From Hypoxylon rubiginosum (lineage: Eukaryota; Ascomycota; Sordariomycetes; Xylariales; Hypoxylaceae), in NCBI GenBank assembly GCA_902806565.1, contig CADCXA010000027.1:1984001-2048000 (forward strand): DNA of 64,000 nucleotides. Direction: 5' to 3'. The position numbers and the translations under genes were made by a program. The notes beneath the pieces are model-generated. The model did not search any database and had not been told where the DNA came from. It saw only the letters and a list, made by a program, of their open reading frames with translations. Shown one piece after another: positions 1 to 12,723 of this stretch; the stretch's first letter is position 1; each line of letters opens with the position of its first letter.

Positions 1-79
1 CTCGACGACGGCGAAAGCAGCTATTACGGCCCCTGCTCCAGAAGTAGAGACACCAACGCAACCCCCGCCGTCTACGTGA
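1..79 (+). CDS. Possible 3' end of an upstream gene (partial)
   Basis: A frame open from base 2 ends at TGA 77-79 and would encode a 25-residue tail rich in Ala, Pro and Thr, ending PPPST. A second forward frame is also open from base 1 to a TAA at about 107-109, so the reading frame is not settled. No domain is visible in either. This could be the end of a gene entering from the left, or plain 3' untranslated DNA. It lies about 220 bases from the stop codon of the convergent Elp1 gene. Confidence 0.2.
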   Translation, partial: STTAKAAITAPAPEVETPTQPPPST

Positions 80-302
80 AGATTGGGCGTGCGAGTTAAA
101 ATGAAATGATACTTAAGACGTGTAACATAGTTGTATATAATGAATGCATGCACTCATATCAGTGGCACAAAGACGAAGTTGCCAGTTGCCAATGCATAAA
201 CCTGACATTGTGTTTTCGCAGTGACATGGCAACCCCTTATTTTTATCTATCACCCTCTACTTTGGGTATTTATTCCTATCCCCCTTTCCCACACACAAAA
301 CC

Positions 303-3300
303 CTACGAGCCCAATAAGGACAGCCTTTCCAAGCCCGAGACGACAGGCGGTTCCTGCTTCCTCCACGCCGCCTCCAAGTTCTCAGCCAAGACCGCGTTCC
401 CGCCCATAGGTCTCCAGCCCCCCCGCTCCTCCTCCTTGTCGTTGCTCTCTACCACCTCCTCCGCACCTGTCTTACCTGCAGCGGCGGCGGTCGAAAAGAC
501 CTCCCGAATAGCAACACCACACGCGTCGACGACCTCAGCAGCCAAGGCCTCGAGGGCGCGGGCGCGCTCGTGCATGGCGCGGCGAGCGAGCGCGAAGACG
601 AGGCGCTGGGCGTCGGGCCGCGCGGCCTCGACGCGCTCGGCGAGCCGCCGCACGCTGTTCACGAGGTACTCCTCCTCGTACACCGTGCCCTTGCGCCCCC
701 GCGCCCGCTTCTTCTCCTCGCGCTTGCGGTTCCTGCTCGTCGCCCGGCTGACCCCCGTGCCCGCCGTGCCCACGCTTCCCGCGCCCTTACCGGTATACCG
801 CGTGAACAGGCTGGCGCTCGTGCTGATGCGCGAGCTCGCCGCTACCGATACGTCGTCCGGTATGTCGCCTCCTCCGGCGCCGCCGCGACCCTCGCCCTCG
901 TAGAAGCCGAGCGGATCTTCAGCGGCCTTACGGCGGAGTTCTAGAATACGTGGTACCTGCGCGCGGAGCTGCGCCTTGCAATCCGCGAAGAACTCGGTGC
1001 TGCTGCTCAGGGTGTCCGCCAGCCCCGGGTCGACAGCTGTTGCCAGGAGCTCGGGGCGTCCGCGCTGCACGGCGAAGCGCATGGCATCGGCGAAGAGGTA
1101 GCCTTTGCACAGGCACGGAATGGCATTCTCGAGAGAGTTGAGGTGGTCCAGATGAATTGCGGCTGCGGAAGCGTAGTCTTTGGCTTCGTACAGCGCTTCC
1201 GCAAGGGTTGCAGCGAGGTCAGCTAGCGCGTCGGACGTCAGGGGTGGTTCTTGTTGCTGAGCCGCGAAGAGGCATTCGCGCCAGCAGGAGGCACCAGCGG
1301 CACGGTAGCATCTAGTAGCTGCCGCGTAGTCCTGAAGAGATTCATAGGTGAGTCCCGCTTCCCTGTATCGAGATTTGGACTCGAGATATGATGCATAAAG
1401 GCCGGTGAGTATCGTGAGGTTGGCCTGATCGTACCGATATAGCTTCAAAGCTGCGGGATAGAGTGCATGTTTGGCCGTATAGTCTTGGGCGTTTTTATGA
1501 GCCTGTTGAGACTGGAGGTGAACTAGAGCCTTCTCGTGCCTACCGAGGTGGTCATCAATAGCGAATTTTCGGTTTAGGTCGGGTAACTGGTGTAGGTTTT
1601 GGATGAACGGGAGGTATTCTCGGGGATCTCTTTGCGATTGTTGCGCAACTAAAAGCGCCAAATCTAAATGGTAGAGACCTAAAGCCTCATCGTATAAAGT
1701 GTTAACATCTGCAAGGAAACAGATGTGTTCTACAGCCTTTTCGGCAAGTTGTTCGTCTTCCTGTAGTAAAGTGGTGATGACCAGCAATCCATCCTCATAT
1801 GCTGGTGGGACTTTGCAGATGTTGGCTGTGATGATATTCTGCAATGATCCGTGGTCCTTAATCTTGCGAGACTGTAAATGAGATAGTACTGCATCACAGA
1901 TCGTATTGACTTTCGAAGAAGCTTGTATGCTACCAGCTACAGATCCACCAGAAACAGGTTCTGGTAGTTCCTGGTTTCTCACGCCTCTGGTATCTCTGTA
2001 CATCGTCTGTGTGACATCCTCGTTGCTATATGGGGTCAGAATAGGCCGGGGAAATGGTATATAAGCTAACTAACCGTAAAGAAGAGAGGAAGAGGTCAAT
2101 ATACGAGACATCTTGAAGTTGTTCGAGGAAGAGTCCAACATTAGCAAGAAACTGTTGAGGTCTGTGATCGTAGAGAATATTCATATCCACGCGCTGGGTT
2201 CGACAATACGAATACGCCTTCCCGTAGTCTTTCGAATCGATGAGCTGCCTGATTCCTGCCACAACCATAGCTCGGGGATAGATCGTCTCTAGATTCCCCC
2301 GGGGCATCTGGAGAACAAGGCTCATATTTGTAGGCATAGCCGTGACGAGCTTGGCACCTCTCTCGATACTCCGACATCTTTCGTCTTTTTCGGGATCATC
2401 TGGAGGCACCTCTAAGTCTGCAAATGCTAATTAGCCGGAAAGACTTTTGACGCCATCTCATTATTAACTTACTATCTACTTCGACCAGGTGGATAAACTT
2501 GACCATATGATTTGTGGTCGTCACTATGAGATGAGCTGGCGTGACGAGAAACGAGGTGCAGTTCTTCATCAAGAGACGAGAATTTGCGTATAGATGGCCA
2601 TTTCTAGACAATCCAACAGCGATTACATTACCGGCTAGATCGACGACCTCGCTCCAGGGAAGTTGAGATGGAAGGCGTGTTGAATATAATTCATCTTCCA
2701 GATTGACAACGCCGTGAAGTCGGCCTAGGCAATCCTGCATGAGAACATCCGTAGAGCCTGCTTGAGTTAGGCGTACGAAGCCAAACATGGAACCTGCAAA
2801 TATGCTCGAATTGGATGAGAATTCGCCAGTGGATGGATCAAAAGGATGTGATTGGATCACCGGTCCCTTCTCAAATCCAAGGCAATGAACAATACTAGTC
2901 TCAGTAACGGCAACTTGCAAGGGTATGCACTCTTCGTCTGGATTTTCCCTGGTAAAGACCACACTGCTTGTTAGCGATGGGAGGAGGGAGCGTTGTCCAT
3001 TGATCTTCCATTTGTAGACATCAACGCCGAGCTGGTGGAGAATGGCCATGAATGTGTTTGCTGGAGAGAAGGTCACATCAATTATTGGTGAGGACGCTTG
3101 GAGTTCGAACAAGGCCATTGGAGGAGGAACATTGGCCGTCCGGAAGGGTGTAAGTTTGAGTGTCTTGCCATCGACCACGGCAACCGCTCCGTAATCATAC
3201 GGCGGTGTGAGAGACCCGCGGATCACCTCAAACATATACTCCGCGAGGAGCAGCTTATCTGCAATGTTCTTAGCGACGAAACCGTATATATGAACAACTC

Positions 3301-4491
3301 GACTTACCTGACGAGGCCGAAGCGAAGCGCAACGGCTTTTCGGGATGCCATGTAAGGCAGAGGGGTGTCGTGTGCGTGAATATTTCTTGTTTCAAGTACC
3401 AATGATAGTTTCCCATAGTCCAGAGTTGAATTCGATCATCGAGGGTGACCGCTATAACTGTAGAGTCCGCGTTCCATTCGAGTCGTATTCGATCCTTTGC
3501 GAATGACCCACCTTCAGGGGCTCTCAAGGAGAACTGGCCATGTCTGAGACCGTTCCTTTCGAAGAAGATGACATCCACACGTTCCTCAAGACGCTGTATG
3601 CCGGCCATCAAATTTCCAGCAGGCCTCCAGGTCAGAGCGCCTTCCATGCCATCAACAGGTTCACTTACACTGTCAAGGACCCCGTCTCGGGAATACACTC
3701 GAATGACACGGCGGATGCCCCTTTCGACCGAGTTGATTGCGACGTATGCGCCGTCTCCTCTCCAGCTAATCGTGACATTGCCATCGTCATTGGGACTTAG
3801 TACGCCTTGGTCGACCTTTTCCGGTATCGTAGGGTCCCGTAGAGCTTTGGCACCCCGGCCCTGAAACTGTGTTTCTTTTTTACCCCAGCCAACAGAGACA
3901 TGCTTAGACGCTTTAAGGTCATCAGCAGTCATGGTCATGTCGGTTATGCCATCGAAACTCCGGCTCATGAATACTACCGTATTCGCCTTGGTTGTAATGG
4001 CTAATAGCTCCTCATCTGGAGACCAGCTTGCAGCCGTGATACCCTCGTCGATGGAGCCCATAATCTCGATATGGACTCCATCCTGTGGGATGGCGCCCTC
4101 TGGTACCTGAACGACAACTATGTCGCCACCTTCGAGGACCAGACATGCTGTGAGAGTATCGCTGAAGTAATGCAAGCTTACAACTCTATCGACAGCCAAA
4201 TCGGGATTTGGGCTTGGCGCATCCCATAAGGCAACTTGCTGGTATTCGCTGAGGAGAAATGGTCAGTGTCGGATGTCCCCGAAGAATGGCGTGAACTCAC
4301 ATGTCTACGGAGGAGGCCCTCACATGTTCCAAGACCCTCACCAGGCGAATTTGGGCATCTTGGTCGCTCGGGCCGAAAGTACATAAGACCTCATCTTTGG
4401 CTGGGTCCCAGCATGCTGAGGTGATGGGTTCTCCGTTTAGGTCAACTGCCGACTTCCAGGCATTATATCGAATGTTGCGGAGATTGCGCAT
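303..4491 (-). CDS. ELP1: Elongator complex protein 1 (Elp1/Iki3)
   Basis: Largest scaffold subunit of Elongator, which with Elp2-6 makes the cm5U-type modification of wobble uridine in cytoplasmic tRNAs. Five exons read in frame: 4301-4491, 3308-4248, 2473-3258, 2075-2417 and 303-2025. They give 1,327 residues, close to the usual size of about 1,300-1,350. The start MRNLRNIRYNAWK matches the family N-terminus. The first half carries WD40-type propeller repeats (for example LLAITTKANTVVFMSRSF and LCLTWHPEKPLRF). The linker TANVPPPMALFELQ is typical of Elp1. The last exon holds the helical TPR-like region and then a basic stretch, KREEKKRARGRKGTVYEEEY, matching the tRNA-binding basic motif of the family. 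The gene is divergent from the DUF3984 gene, with 674 bases between start codons. Recognition is from family memory, not alignment. Confidence 0.95.
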
Positions 4492-5165
4492 ATTGGAAAT
4501 GCCTGGTACGGTATGGGAAGACCATACACTGGAAGTTTATGTCGGTACAGTTCGTTACTTCGTCACTCGTCACTCGCTGTGAATATGTGATATAAGACTT
4601 TGTGTGTACGATGTACGAAGTAAAGGTATGACGAGTATAAGTCCGTGTGATTGAACTTTTTCAGGTTTATTAACACTGTACGTCAGTGGGCTCACGCTTG
4701 CTCTCTTTAGGGCTTAGCGACCTTGTTCTACAGGTCCGGGTACGTATTCCCCTCCAAGCTTAATAGGAGCCTTACCCTGGCCTGGCAAACCTGGCAAACC
4801 TGGCAAACCTGGCTCGCCTGGAACCCTCGGCTGGTGGGGTACGGCAGACCTCGGAAAAGCATCACTAACCGAAAGATTTCAACTCTGAGTGGCCAGAGCT
4901 TCACCCAAGCTTTACCGGCCCCCTGCTGAGGATCTGCATGTCATTATCCAATTCCTGAGTACCAAACTCAGAGGGGGCTTTTGATTCTGTCTCCGGCACT
5001 GGCACTGGATCTAGACTGATCAAATCCTCTCCTGGTCTTTGATCTCCAAGCGTATCCAACATAAATGCAATTCGAGTGCCCATTCACGCCTTGTCACGTC
5101 CACTTTTAGCGTTGCCTTCCTACTACACCAATATCGACAATTGTGTTTGAACACCGACACAGACA
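4492..5165. promoter_or_regulatory. Divergent intergenic region between Elp1 and DUF3984 genes
   Basis: A 674-base spacer between two divergent start codons, so it should hold both promoters and 5' leaders. I see no clear TATA box. A 9-bp tandem repeat lies inside it at 4781-4813. Confidence 0.5.
4781..4813. repeat. 9-bp tandem repeat, 3.7 copies
   Basis: The unit CCTGGCAAA repeats perfectly three times and is followed by a partial copy. It sits in the shared Elp1/DUF3984 upstream region. No coding role is apparent. Confidence 0.9.
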
Positions 5166-6263
5166 ATGGACGTCGCATACAAACAACATGCCAACCAGGC
5201 ACGCCGGAAAAACCGGTCCTCTACCAACCTTCAGCATCTCTCCCTCGCACCCCTCACATCCAAGTTGCCTCTGACTGATCCCGACGAACTCCCCGACTTT
5301 GCCACGCAATCGTTTCAACACAATGTTTCCTACCTTCAAGGCAAATCTGCCCCTACGACCCCCAGGCTCCTCCAGTCTCCTGCCCGAACTCGGGCCAACT
5401 CCCCCAGCCGCCGCCATTCCGCTACACACGACTCCCTCAATGCGAAGATTCCGAAGAGCAAATCTACGACCCATCTAGTTGCATCAAATGCGAAACGTTC
5501 TGTCCTGGGTACGTTATCACCCTTACCGAAACAGCATGGTACGTCATCTAGCACTAGAGAACGAGGCGATAGCGATTGGATGCTGCGTACGGGAGCCTTG
5601 ATCAGTTCGGAGACTCGGGAGTCTAAGGGACAAGCGTGGCTTGTCTCGAGAGCGAGTTCGACTAGTCTCACTGGGGTACGTGACGTGGAAGAGGAGGCAT
5701 ACGAACGGGAACTCGCTAGGGAGAGGGAGCTCGCGAGCAGGCGGAGCAGTCGTCGAGGGAGTATGGCAAGCGCGGAGGAAGATCTCTTTCCGCAAGGTAG
5801 CCGTTACGGCAGCCGTTCGCAAAGCAGGGTGGGAAGCAGGTCACATCTGAGGACTCCCATCGAGCGTCACCCGCAAGAGGGATATTTCGGCCAGGACCCG
5901 GCGGGAGAGGAGTTCATGCAAGGGCCGGACTTTGTGAGTCTGGACGAGAAGCTCGAGGCTTTCGAGATAGACACGAGTCAGTCCGACGAGGCAGCCGTGC
6001 GGAGGCTAGTTAATCGGGAGAGCGGAGGCATGAGCTCGTGGATGTGGTCTCTATTCTCGGTCGAGGAGAACGACGAGGAGTCGGACAATGCCGAGTCGGA
6101 TGGAGAGACGGAAGGGAGTCACGTCCCGCGTAGTGCGAGCACGGTAGATTTCGAAAGGGTTTCGAGCGTCCCGGAGGAACGGATTCCGCCCCCGAAACCA
6201 GACGAAGGTGGTTGGCAGGATGCAGCCTGGCTACTGACGGTGGCGTCCAAAGTACTGCTATAG
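5166..6263 (+). CDS. DUF3984-type fungal protein of unknown function
   Basis: Single-exon gene of 365 residues starting MDVAYKQHANQARRKNRSS. I recognise the architecture as DUF3984, a family confined to filamentous ascomycetes. It has a basic, Ser-rich N-terminal half with a phosphorylation-prone look. A conserved central block (DSDWMLRTGALIS, then ESKGQAWLVSRASS) follows, then an Arg/Glu helix around residues 178-200. The acidic part EENDEESDNAESDGETE precedes the conserved hydrophobic tail GGWQDAAWLLTVASKVLL. Most of the protein is predicted disordered by composition. The C-terminal hydrophobic segment is short and amphipathic, so a membrane anchor is possible but unproven. No catalytic motif is visible. 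Molecular role unknown; family call moderately sure. Confidence 0.8.
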   Translation: MDVAYKQHANQARRKNRSSTNLQHLSLAPLTSKLPLTDPDELPDFATQSFQHNVSYLQGKSAPTTPRLLQSPARTRANSPSRRHSATHDSLNAKIPKSKSTTHLVASNAKRSVLGTLSPLPKQHGTSSSTRERGDSDWMLRTGALISSETRESKGQAWLVSRASSTSLTGVRDVEEEAYERELARERELASRRSSRRGSMASAEEDLFPQGSRYGSRSQSRVGSRSHLRTPIERHPQEGYFGQDPAGEEFMQGPDFVSLDEKLEAFEIDTSQSDEAAVRRLVNRESGGMSSWMWSLFSVEENDEESDNAESDGETEGSHVPRSASTVDFERVSSVPEERIPPPKPDEGGWQDAAWLLTVASKVLL

Positions 6264-7292
6264 AATCCGGGTCAACGGTCTTCTGCTTTGCTCTAGAGGA
6301 TGCACGAGATGTTCGGTTGCGATTATCACTGCCTAGGTGGGCAAGACGCATGGTGTTATCAGCCCACTTTCACGTTTACGGGTTACACGACAGCTCGTGC
6401 TGAAAAAGTAATTATACGGCGGGTACTGGAATCTTTTTGGGAGTAAAAAATTGGAGATATACGAGTCCAATATGTAGAAGACGTTGGGCAATCTGGTAAT
6501 TTGCTTGAGTAGCTGTGGATAGATCTTCAACTATCACACTGCACGTTGGCCTGCCTATGTATATGTATTATTATTGATTTGGAATATTATAGCCAGATTC
6601 GACAATACCCCGGGCAATCCCAAGGTCCAGATCCCATGTTGAAAACCGTAACGGGGACCGAAAGAAGTAAAACTGCAAGTCACAGAGAGAGAAAAACGGA
6701 TATATGACCTGCCTACGTACGTACATGCGTCTGGGCCGCTTTGCTTTGCCCTGTCTACATCCACTGAGGTTCGACCATCTGTAAGGACGTCTCGCGGTGC
6801 GGGGAAATGCCACGGATATGGTCGGCCAACCCGCAGGCAGATTCGTTCAGCTGCTTGGGCTACTGTTGGTAGTCTTATAGGTAGGGGCCATCAAAACAGG
6901 ATTTGCAGTGCAATGTAAGGCTTCGTCGAAAAACATAGTAGAACAAAACAAAAAAAGTTACCAATAGTTTGGAAAAAAAGGTATGGTTGTTCCTAGCACA
7001 CCCCGACGACCGGATGTTGAGGTCGCCACTATTATGTTAGGAGTAACGCTACCTACCGAGGGTAGGCGAATCAGATGATGTTGGAAACCGACCATGAGCT
7101 ACCTAGCTACCTAACTACCAAGCCCAGGACCGGTTGCGCGAGAACTTGTCTACCTTGAAAACGAAAATGGAGTCCCCAAGCAAAGGAGGGGTCCGCAGCG
7201 GGTTGAGCTACCGAATACCTAGCTAGTACGGTGAATGAAGCTATACCCATGTACATATGTTTTCTTCCCCTATAATATGTACAGGTTTATAC

Positions 7293-7318
7293 GCCTAGCC
7301 CCTAGCCCCTAGCCTAGG
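7293..7318. repeat. CCCCTAG-type short tandem repeat
   Basis: GCCTAGCCCCTAGCCCCTAG and flanking bases form about three 7-bp units. They resemble, but do not match, fungal telomere repeats. Confidence 0.7.
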
Positions 7319-7794
7319 GAGGCATTTTATTTAAGATTCGTCGGCGTCAGTCGTGGTATGTCTGTACGCCTATGGTCCATTGATATGTCTAAGGTTTTTG
7401 AAAGCGAGCCTCGCGATATTATCGACGGTTCGCGCACCGGGAGAGCTTTGGGATTTTATTTTCCCCCCTTTAGACTTGCTAGGTAGTTTTCTCGTCAGTA
7501 GCCGAGAGCTGCGGGAAGAAACGAGGACGATCTCCACCTTGCCTTTTATGGACTTGGACTTGCAACGAACCGTGCAGTGGTAGCAGCGTAACCTACCGGT
7601 ACCTAGGTCATTGGATTGTATTGTACAATACGTAGGTAGGTAGTACTATGTAGTAGTATGCAACCTACCTGTCAAAGCCGGAGTGAGCGTATGATAGTGA
7701 CAAGTGATGATATAAGGTAGTATGCCGCTTCGTACGTAAAATGGAAATGTATTAATGGATCCCTTGACCCATGTTCTTTGACACTGACAATATA

Positions 7795-7821
7795 TTCATG
7801 TTCATGTTCATGCTCATGTTC
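7795..7821. repeat. TTCATG microsatellite
   Basis: About four and a half copies of a TTCATG/CTCATG hexamer lie in a gene-free stretch. Confidence 0.8.
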
Positions 7822-9599
7822 GAATCCGGCCTTTGAATCTCTTTCGAGACCAAAAACTCCATTGTCTGATGTTATCGTGCTTTCGTGCTATCGTGCTATA
7901 TCGTCGCATTGTTATTGTTGGAAATTCTTTATCAATCTCGTAGGGTGTGAGCGGCACTGTGTTGTGGCACGTCACACGGTAAATTCAGGGTCTCCTAATG
8001 CCATTATGACGTTTTCCCGATTCGGGCCCCCACTTCAACATCAGATGCGTGTGGGGACGCGGAAAAGCTTCGAGAATCCAATATTGAATGTGATCAACCT
8101 CTCGGTGCAGGGGCCGCTGCGTGTAACGAGGGGCGGACGAGGGGTTCACGATACCGGATACCGCCTTTGTGATAGCAAGAAAAAGATTACGCTTGACCTG
8201 TTCCGCTATATAAGCTTGAGACGAATCCCCCCTGCGCTTGGGTTGGATGTTGGATGTGACCCCTTTATATATAATGTATATATTAGGTAGGTGTATATAT
8301 ACCCAGGTAGATACCCTTCGTACTGTATATATCGGTGCTCTTCGGAAAGACTCCTGCCAGACTTGTATCAACGTGATCTTCTAACCTCAGCTATGGCACG
8401 GCACGGTCTTCTAGTATTAGTAGTGCACAGAGGCACGCGCACGTTGGCTCTCGTGAGGCTTATCAATTAAGCCCAAGAAAGCCAAAGGAGAAACACTGGC
8501 TTATCGTCTCACGCCCCACGGTACGAGTCTGGAAAAGGCGCCTTAAAAGGTTAAGGTTGAACGTAACAGATACGGTGACATTTGGAGCTGCGACCTCTTC
8601 ATGCCGTGGTTCGTGAGCTGTATGCTGTAGGACCATGTTGTGTTCGCGTGTTCGAGACCATGGTCACGGTCGTGGTCACCGTCCCGGTAGTATATCTCTG
8701 GCTCTGTTCTCTGGTTCCGTCACATAAAATGTGTCGTCGGTACCTGGGATTCGGCGAGTGGCACAGGACCGGAATAGTAGCACCCAGAACATAATCTGGT
8801 AGGCGGTAGGAAGCTTGGCGGAACGCAACGATGCAGTCTAGGGTCCAATGTCTCCTAAAGGCGCAAGCACACCGGGGTTGAGTATGCAATATTGTCAAGA
8901 AGATGCGTCAATGCCGATCATAGAAGATTCCAGCGGTGCTTATTATTTGCTGTATGGGTGGGCGAGCGAAATCTCGGTGAGATTTTATCAGCTTCCCGCA
9001 AACGTTATCCCCCTTCGACCAGGCAGGACAGGCAGGACAAGCAGATAGGAAGACAGGGCGCTGATGGTCAGTATACGGCCTCACGATACAGATCGGTCAA
9101 CTTTCAACTTTCAACTTCGGGACCAAGTGTTAGATCTCGTTGTTCGCGATTCAGAAACAAGGATGACGAGATCGCTTAGTGACTGTGCAGGCTTAGAGGT
9201 AAATCATCGAAGACGGTCAGCCCAAGGCGCCTCGGGAACATATCAACGGTCTTCTCCTGTCATCCCACGTTGGATCTCACGGATCCTTCGACTTTAGTAG
9301 CTTTGATAGGTGAGCTAGGTGCAGTATCGTGCCAGTCTGACGGCGCAGATTTTTGCGGATAGGGCAGAGTTGCTCCTCTCTTGCGAGTAGTTTGGTTCCT
9401 TTAGTAGTGCTAGTGTTAGTAGTGGTAGCTACTGTACATCCGTATCACTAGCATATGGCGGATGGGACCTGGGTACGTAGGTAGGGAGGTTTGATGATAG
9501 TCGTAGCCAAGAGAGTGGATGGTTGGATTCTAGTCGCAATAAGAGAGAATTACCCCGCCAATACCACCAATACGGGATTGCACTTTTTGGATGATTGAA

Positions 9600-9626
9600 T
9601 TTTTATTTTATTTTTATTTTTATTTT
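9600..9626. repeat. T-rich TTTTTA microsatellite
   Basis: An irregular run of TTTTA and TTTTTA units in non-coding DNA. No function is inferred. Confidence 0.8.
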
Positions 9627-10120
9627 CTCAAAAAGGGCTGACGATCAGATCAGATCAAGGTTGCCTTTTTCCAAAAGTTGGTGCCTCTTCCTACCCTTCC
9701 GAATCCTCTTCTTCTTCTTCGCCTTCGATGGGCCTCCTCTTTCTACGCCTTTACTCTCTTTGGGGAGATAAACAAGTCGCAGGGTCATTTTAGATTCCTA
9801 ATTTGGAAAATACTGTACACTTTATAAAATACAGTTGGAAGGGCCTGAAGTTAGCTAAGTACCCTACGTGGTTAGCGTAACCCACGCAAAGGAAGTGCAA
9901 ATGTTCCAATATGTTAGGGATGTAAGGACGTAGACAAGGTAGGCTAGGGGTCGGGATGTAGGCGGGTTGTACAACTAAAAACCACACTAACTTAATTGCA
10001 TGCCCATGGTCCCGCATCGGTGACGTTGTTAAAAGACCCTTACGGAACCCCTAGAGGCACGTCAGAACCGTAATCTTTAAGCAACGGAGCTACCTAATGC
10101 CACCACCCATGCTCACGTAT

Positions 10121-10168
10121 AGGGTATGGGTATGCGTATGGGTATACCTATACCTATACCTATACCTA
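10121..10168. repeat. GGGTAT/CCTATA microsatellite with mirror-like halves
   Basis: The left half is built of GGGTAT units and the right half of CCTATA units. The element is therefore an imperfect inverted repeat that could fold into a hairpin centred near 10145. Confidence 0.75.
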
Positions 10169-10783
10169 CAATACCGCCCAGAATAATCCCAGAACAATGG
10201 ACGCTGGAGGGATTCCGTATTGCACGTGTAGATATGTACATGTACCTAACGAAAGCTTTAGTGAGAGAGCCTCTCCTTGTTATATTGTGTGTACATAGTA
10301 GACTCGAGTTGGTCCTTTTTTATTGCAGTAAATTTTTTGTTCGGCTTTTAGGTGCCGAGCGAATGATACTAAATCAATAAAAAAAAAAACTACGTCCATA
10401 TTCCTTTGGTAGGTACACCGTGCGACCTGCTACTCTCGCTCTTGCCCCATTAACTTAATCCGTCACTCATAAACCGTCAACTCATTTCCATTATCCATTA
10501 CCCATTGCCCATTACCCATCACCATTACTTCCTACCGATAGACCCCACCTAAAAAGGCTCCTCGATCAACACACACTAGAGTGGTTAAAGTCGCCGCGGT
10601 TTTTTTCAAAAGCCACCCACACGACCTTCTTCCCAGGACATACTCGCCCAAATTTATTACCTCCTTTTGCCATTCGTGAGTTTGGCTCATCCTCCAAGGT
10701 TCCTATCGTGAAGGACCAACGTCGTCCTCTCTGACCGACGCTGTCTTTCAGGACCATTCCCTTACATCATACAGCCTAGCATC

Positions 10784-11444
10784 ATGGCTGCTAACGATCA
10801 GGTATGAATCATCAAGAACTCGGCATCGCCTCTCCAAACTTCTACTAGGTGAACTGCTATTGACCGCCGCCTCTCTGCGCAGAATGATGACGGTCATGAC
10901 AGCAACTTGCCCGACCTTGGGGATGCGATCGATATTGTGACCTTCAGCCAGATTCTGGAGATGGATGATAGTGAGGACGATCGCGAATTCAGCAAATCCA
11001 TTGTCTTCGGCTTCTTTGAACAGGCCGAAGAAACCTTTGAGAAGATGGACACGGCTCTGTAAGTTATGCAACACCGAATCAAACGTCTTTCTCTACTTTC
11101 ACGACAGTTAGCTTCAGCGCTCTTTTTTCGCTCCAGCCTCCTCTAGTCGACCTTACAAATCACCGCGGCTAATCGTCTTTCTTGTGGATAGAGAGGACCA
11201 GAACCTTGATGAGTTGTACCGACTTGGCCACTTCTTAAAAGGATCCTCTGCGACTCTCGGCTTGACTAAAGTTAAGGACAGCTGTGAGAAGATTCAGCGA
11301 TACGGCAAGATGGAGAACCTCGACGGATCCCCCGAGAAGGACGAGGCCCTCTGCCTCTCTCGAGTCACGGACACGCTCAAGACGGTCAAGTCAGAATATG
11401 CCGACGTAGAGAAGACGCTCAAGAATTTCTTTAATTCCACCTAG
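10784..11444 (+). CDS. YPD1: Histidine phosphotransfer (HPt) protein, Ypd1 type
   Basis: Phosphorelay intermediate that passes phosphate from hybrid histidine kinases to response regulators (Ssk1 and Skn7 in fungi), feeding osmotic and oxidative stress signalling. Exons 10784-10801, 10883-11058 and 11192-11444 join in frame to 148 residues; yeast Ypd1 has 167. The HPt signature HFLKGSSATLGL is present, with His78 as the likely phosphorylated residue. Surrounding helices are visible: DIVTFSQILEMDDSEDDREF before it, and KVKDSCEKIQRYGK and VEKTLKNFF after it. The first exon has only six codons, so the start rests on a clean ATG followed by a GTATGA donor. Filamentous ascomycetes usually carry a single copy, which would make this gene important, but copy number cannot be seen here. 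Confidence 0.93.
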
Positions 11445-12723
11445 TCAACGGTTGGAAATATCGAAAATGCGCAGTTCGATTTCGAGTTGCGTCATGCGGC
11501 TTACCTTGGCGATTACGGTCGTCGCATGAACCCTTTTCTGGGCGCCACCGTTACTAAAAGGCTTCGAGCATCACGAGAAATGAAGGCTGTTCGGAGTTTA
11601 TTTTTATAAAGAGGGAAGGGAAGGCAGCCGACGATTCTGCTTCGCCATCAGTTGACTTCGAATATACCCCACGCCTGTTCCCCCTTATACTTCACAGTTT
11701 TGATCATCAGGTAGAGGACAGTTTACTTTCTAAGACGGTTTTATTGCAAGCAGATGGTTAATCGGCGCAAACCGGAGCACGATAGTATGTTCATTAGGTT
11801 GGTCTAGGGAGGCGTGAGGCTTCTCGCGATCGGGTAGGCAAGCATCGCTCCCTAATACACCTTTTTTCCGTCTCCGTGGATTTAATTTTCCTCTTCTGCC
11901 ACAGGTGGCCCTCGTGTATATTGCCTCTGCAAGGGAGTGTCAAAATCACCCGCTGTACGGGATCCGAAATTCCCTCTGAATGGCGGCGCATCTTGACGTA
12001 TCTTGCTACGTCATAACCTCTTTGCGCCCGTTGTGTGACGCACAGGACGCAGAGCTATCCGGGTGCCCCTTTCTTCCCTACATGGATAAAATGCAGATCT
12101 TCCGTCCAGATCTGAAGTGATTTACGCCATGAATCTAATCTCCTAGCAAAATGACGAGTGATCCAAAACCCTAAATTCAGGAGAATCGAGATAATGTAAA
12201 ATGTAAAAAGTTATCACGAGACTGCAACTTGAGTTGATGCCTGTCCTACACAGAATCACGGGACGTATGGAAGCTAGGTAATTCTTAGTGCGCCTCATTG
12301 AATAATGGCTTGCGCGTGAATTATTTTCGGAGCCACGCCGTGAATGTTGTGGTCCCCGAACCCCGTATTTGAATTTCAAGCTAAAGCCTTCAGCCTTTTG
12401 AATTATTAGCATATATTCGGGATGTTAACTGTCCGAGCCTCGTTGCTGGGATAGTAACTACATACATGCACCTTATTATACATACGCTTTGGTCTTTTCA
12501 GCTGCCCAGGCGTATTTTTTTTTACCCCAGCTTCTATTACGGGATGTATCCCAGGTACATAAAATCATACGCCCCTTATTTTTAATTACAACGCTAGCCT
12601 ACTCCCAGGCAAGATTTCATATTTCGTCGAGAGCAACTCAGAGAAGAAGGAAATGTGGGAAATGTGGGAAATGTGGGAAATACCTGTCATCATATGCGTC
12701 TGATACAGCCATCTTTATTGAAG
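11445..12723. other. 1.3-kb spacer
   Basis: 3' flank of the Ypd1-type gene and 5' flank of the 2H phosphoesterase gene. No gene is supported. A tandem repeat at 12650-12681 lies just before the next start codon. Confidence 0.5.
12650..12681. repeat. 9-bp tandem repeat (GAAATGTGG), 3.5 copies
   Basis: Three perfect units end about 40 bases before the chosen start of the downstream gene. The repeat stays in frame with that gene and would encode MGNVGNVGN if translated. It is more likely leader sequence. Confidence 0.85.

Larger units (their letters stand above)
6264..10783. other. 4.5-kb spacer without a convincing gene
   Basis: Only short unrelated open frames are present, with none of the splice-linked coding character of the neighbours. 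It contains microsatellites (7293-7318, 7795-7821, 9600-9626, 10121-10168) and many TAGGTA/TACCTA-type words. Its right end is the promoter and leader of the Ypd1-type gene. I see no RNA gene here. Confidence 0.5.

Noticed and set aside
106..903. 265-codon + strand open frame at the left end
   Set aside because: Antisense to the Elp1 C-terminal exon. Its Ser/Arg/Ala-rich composition is that of a shadow frame.
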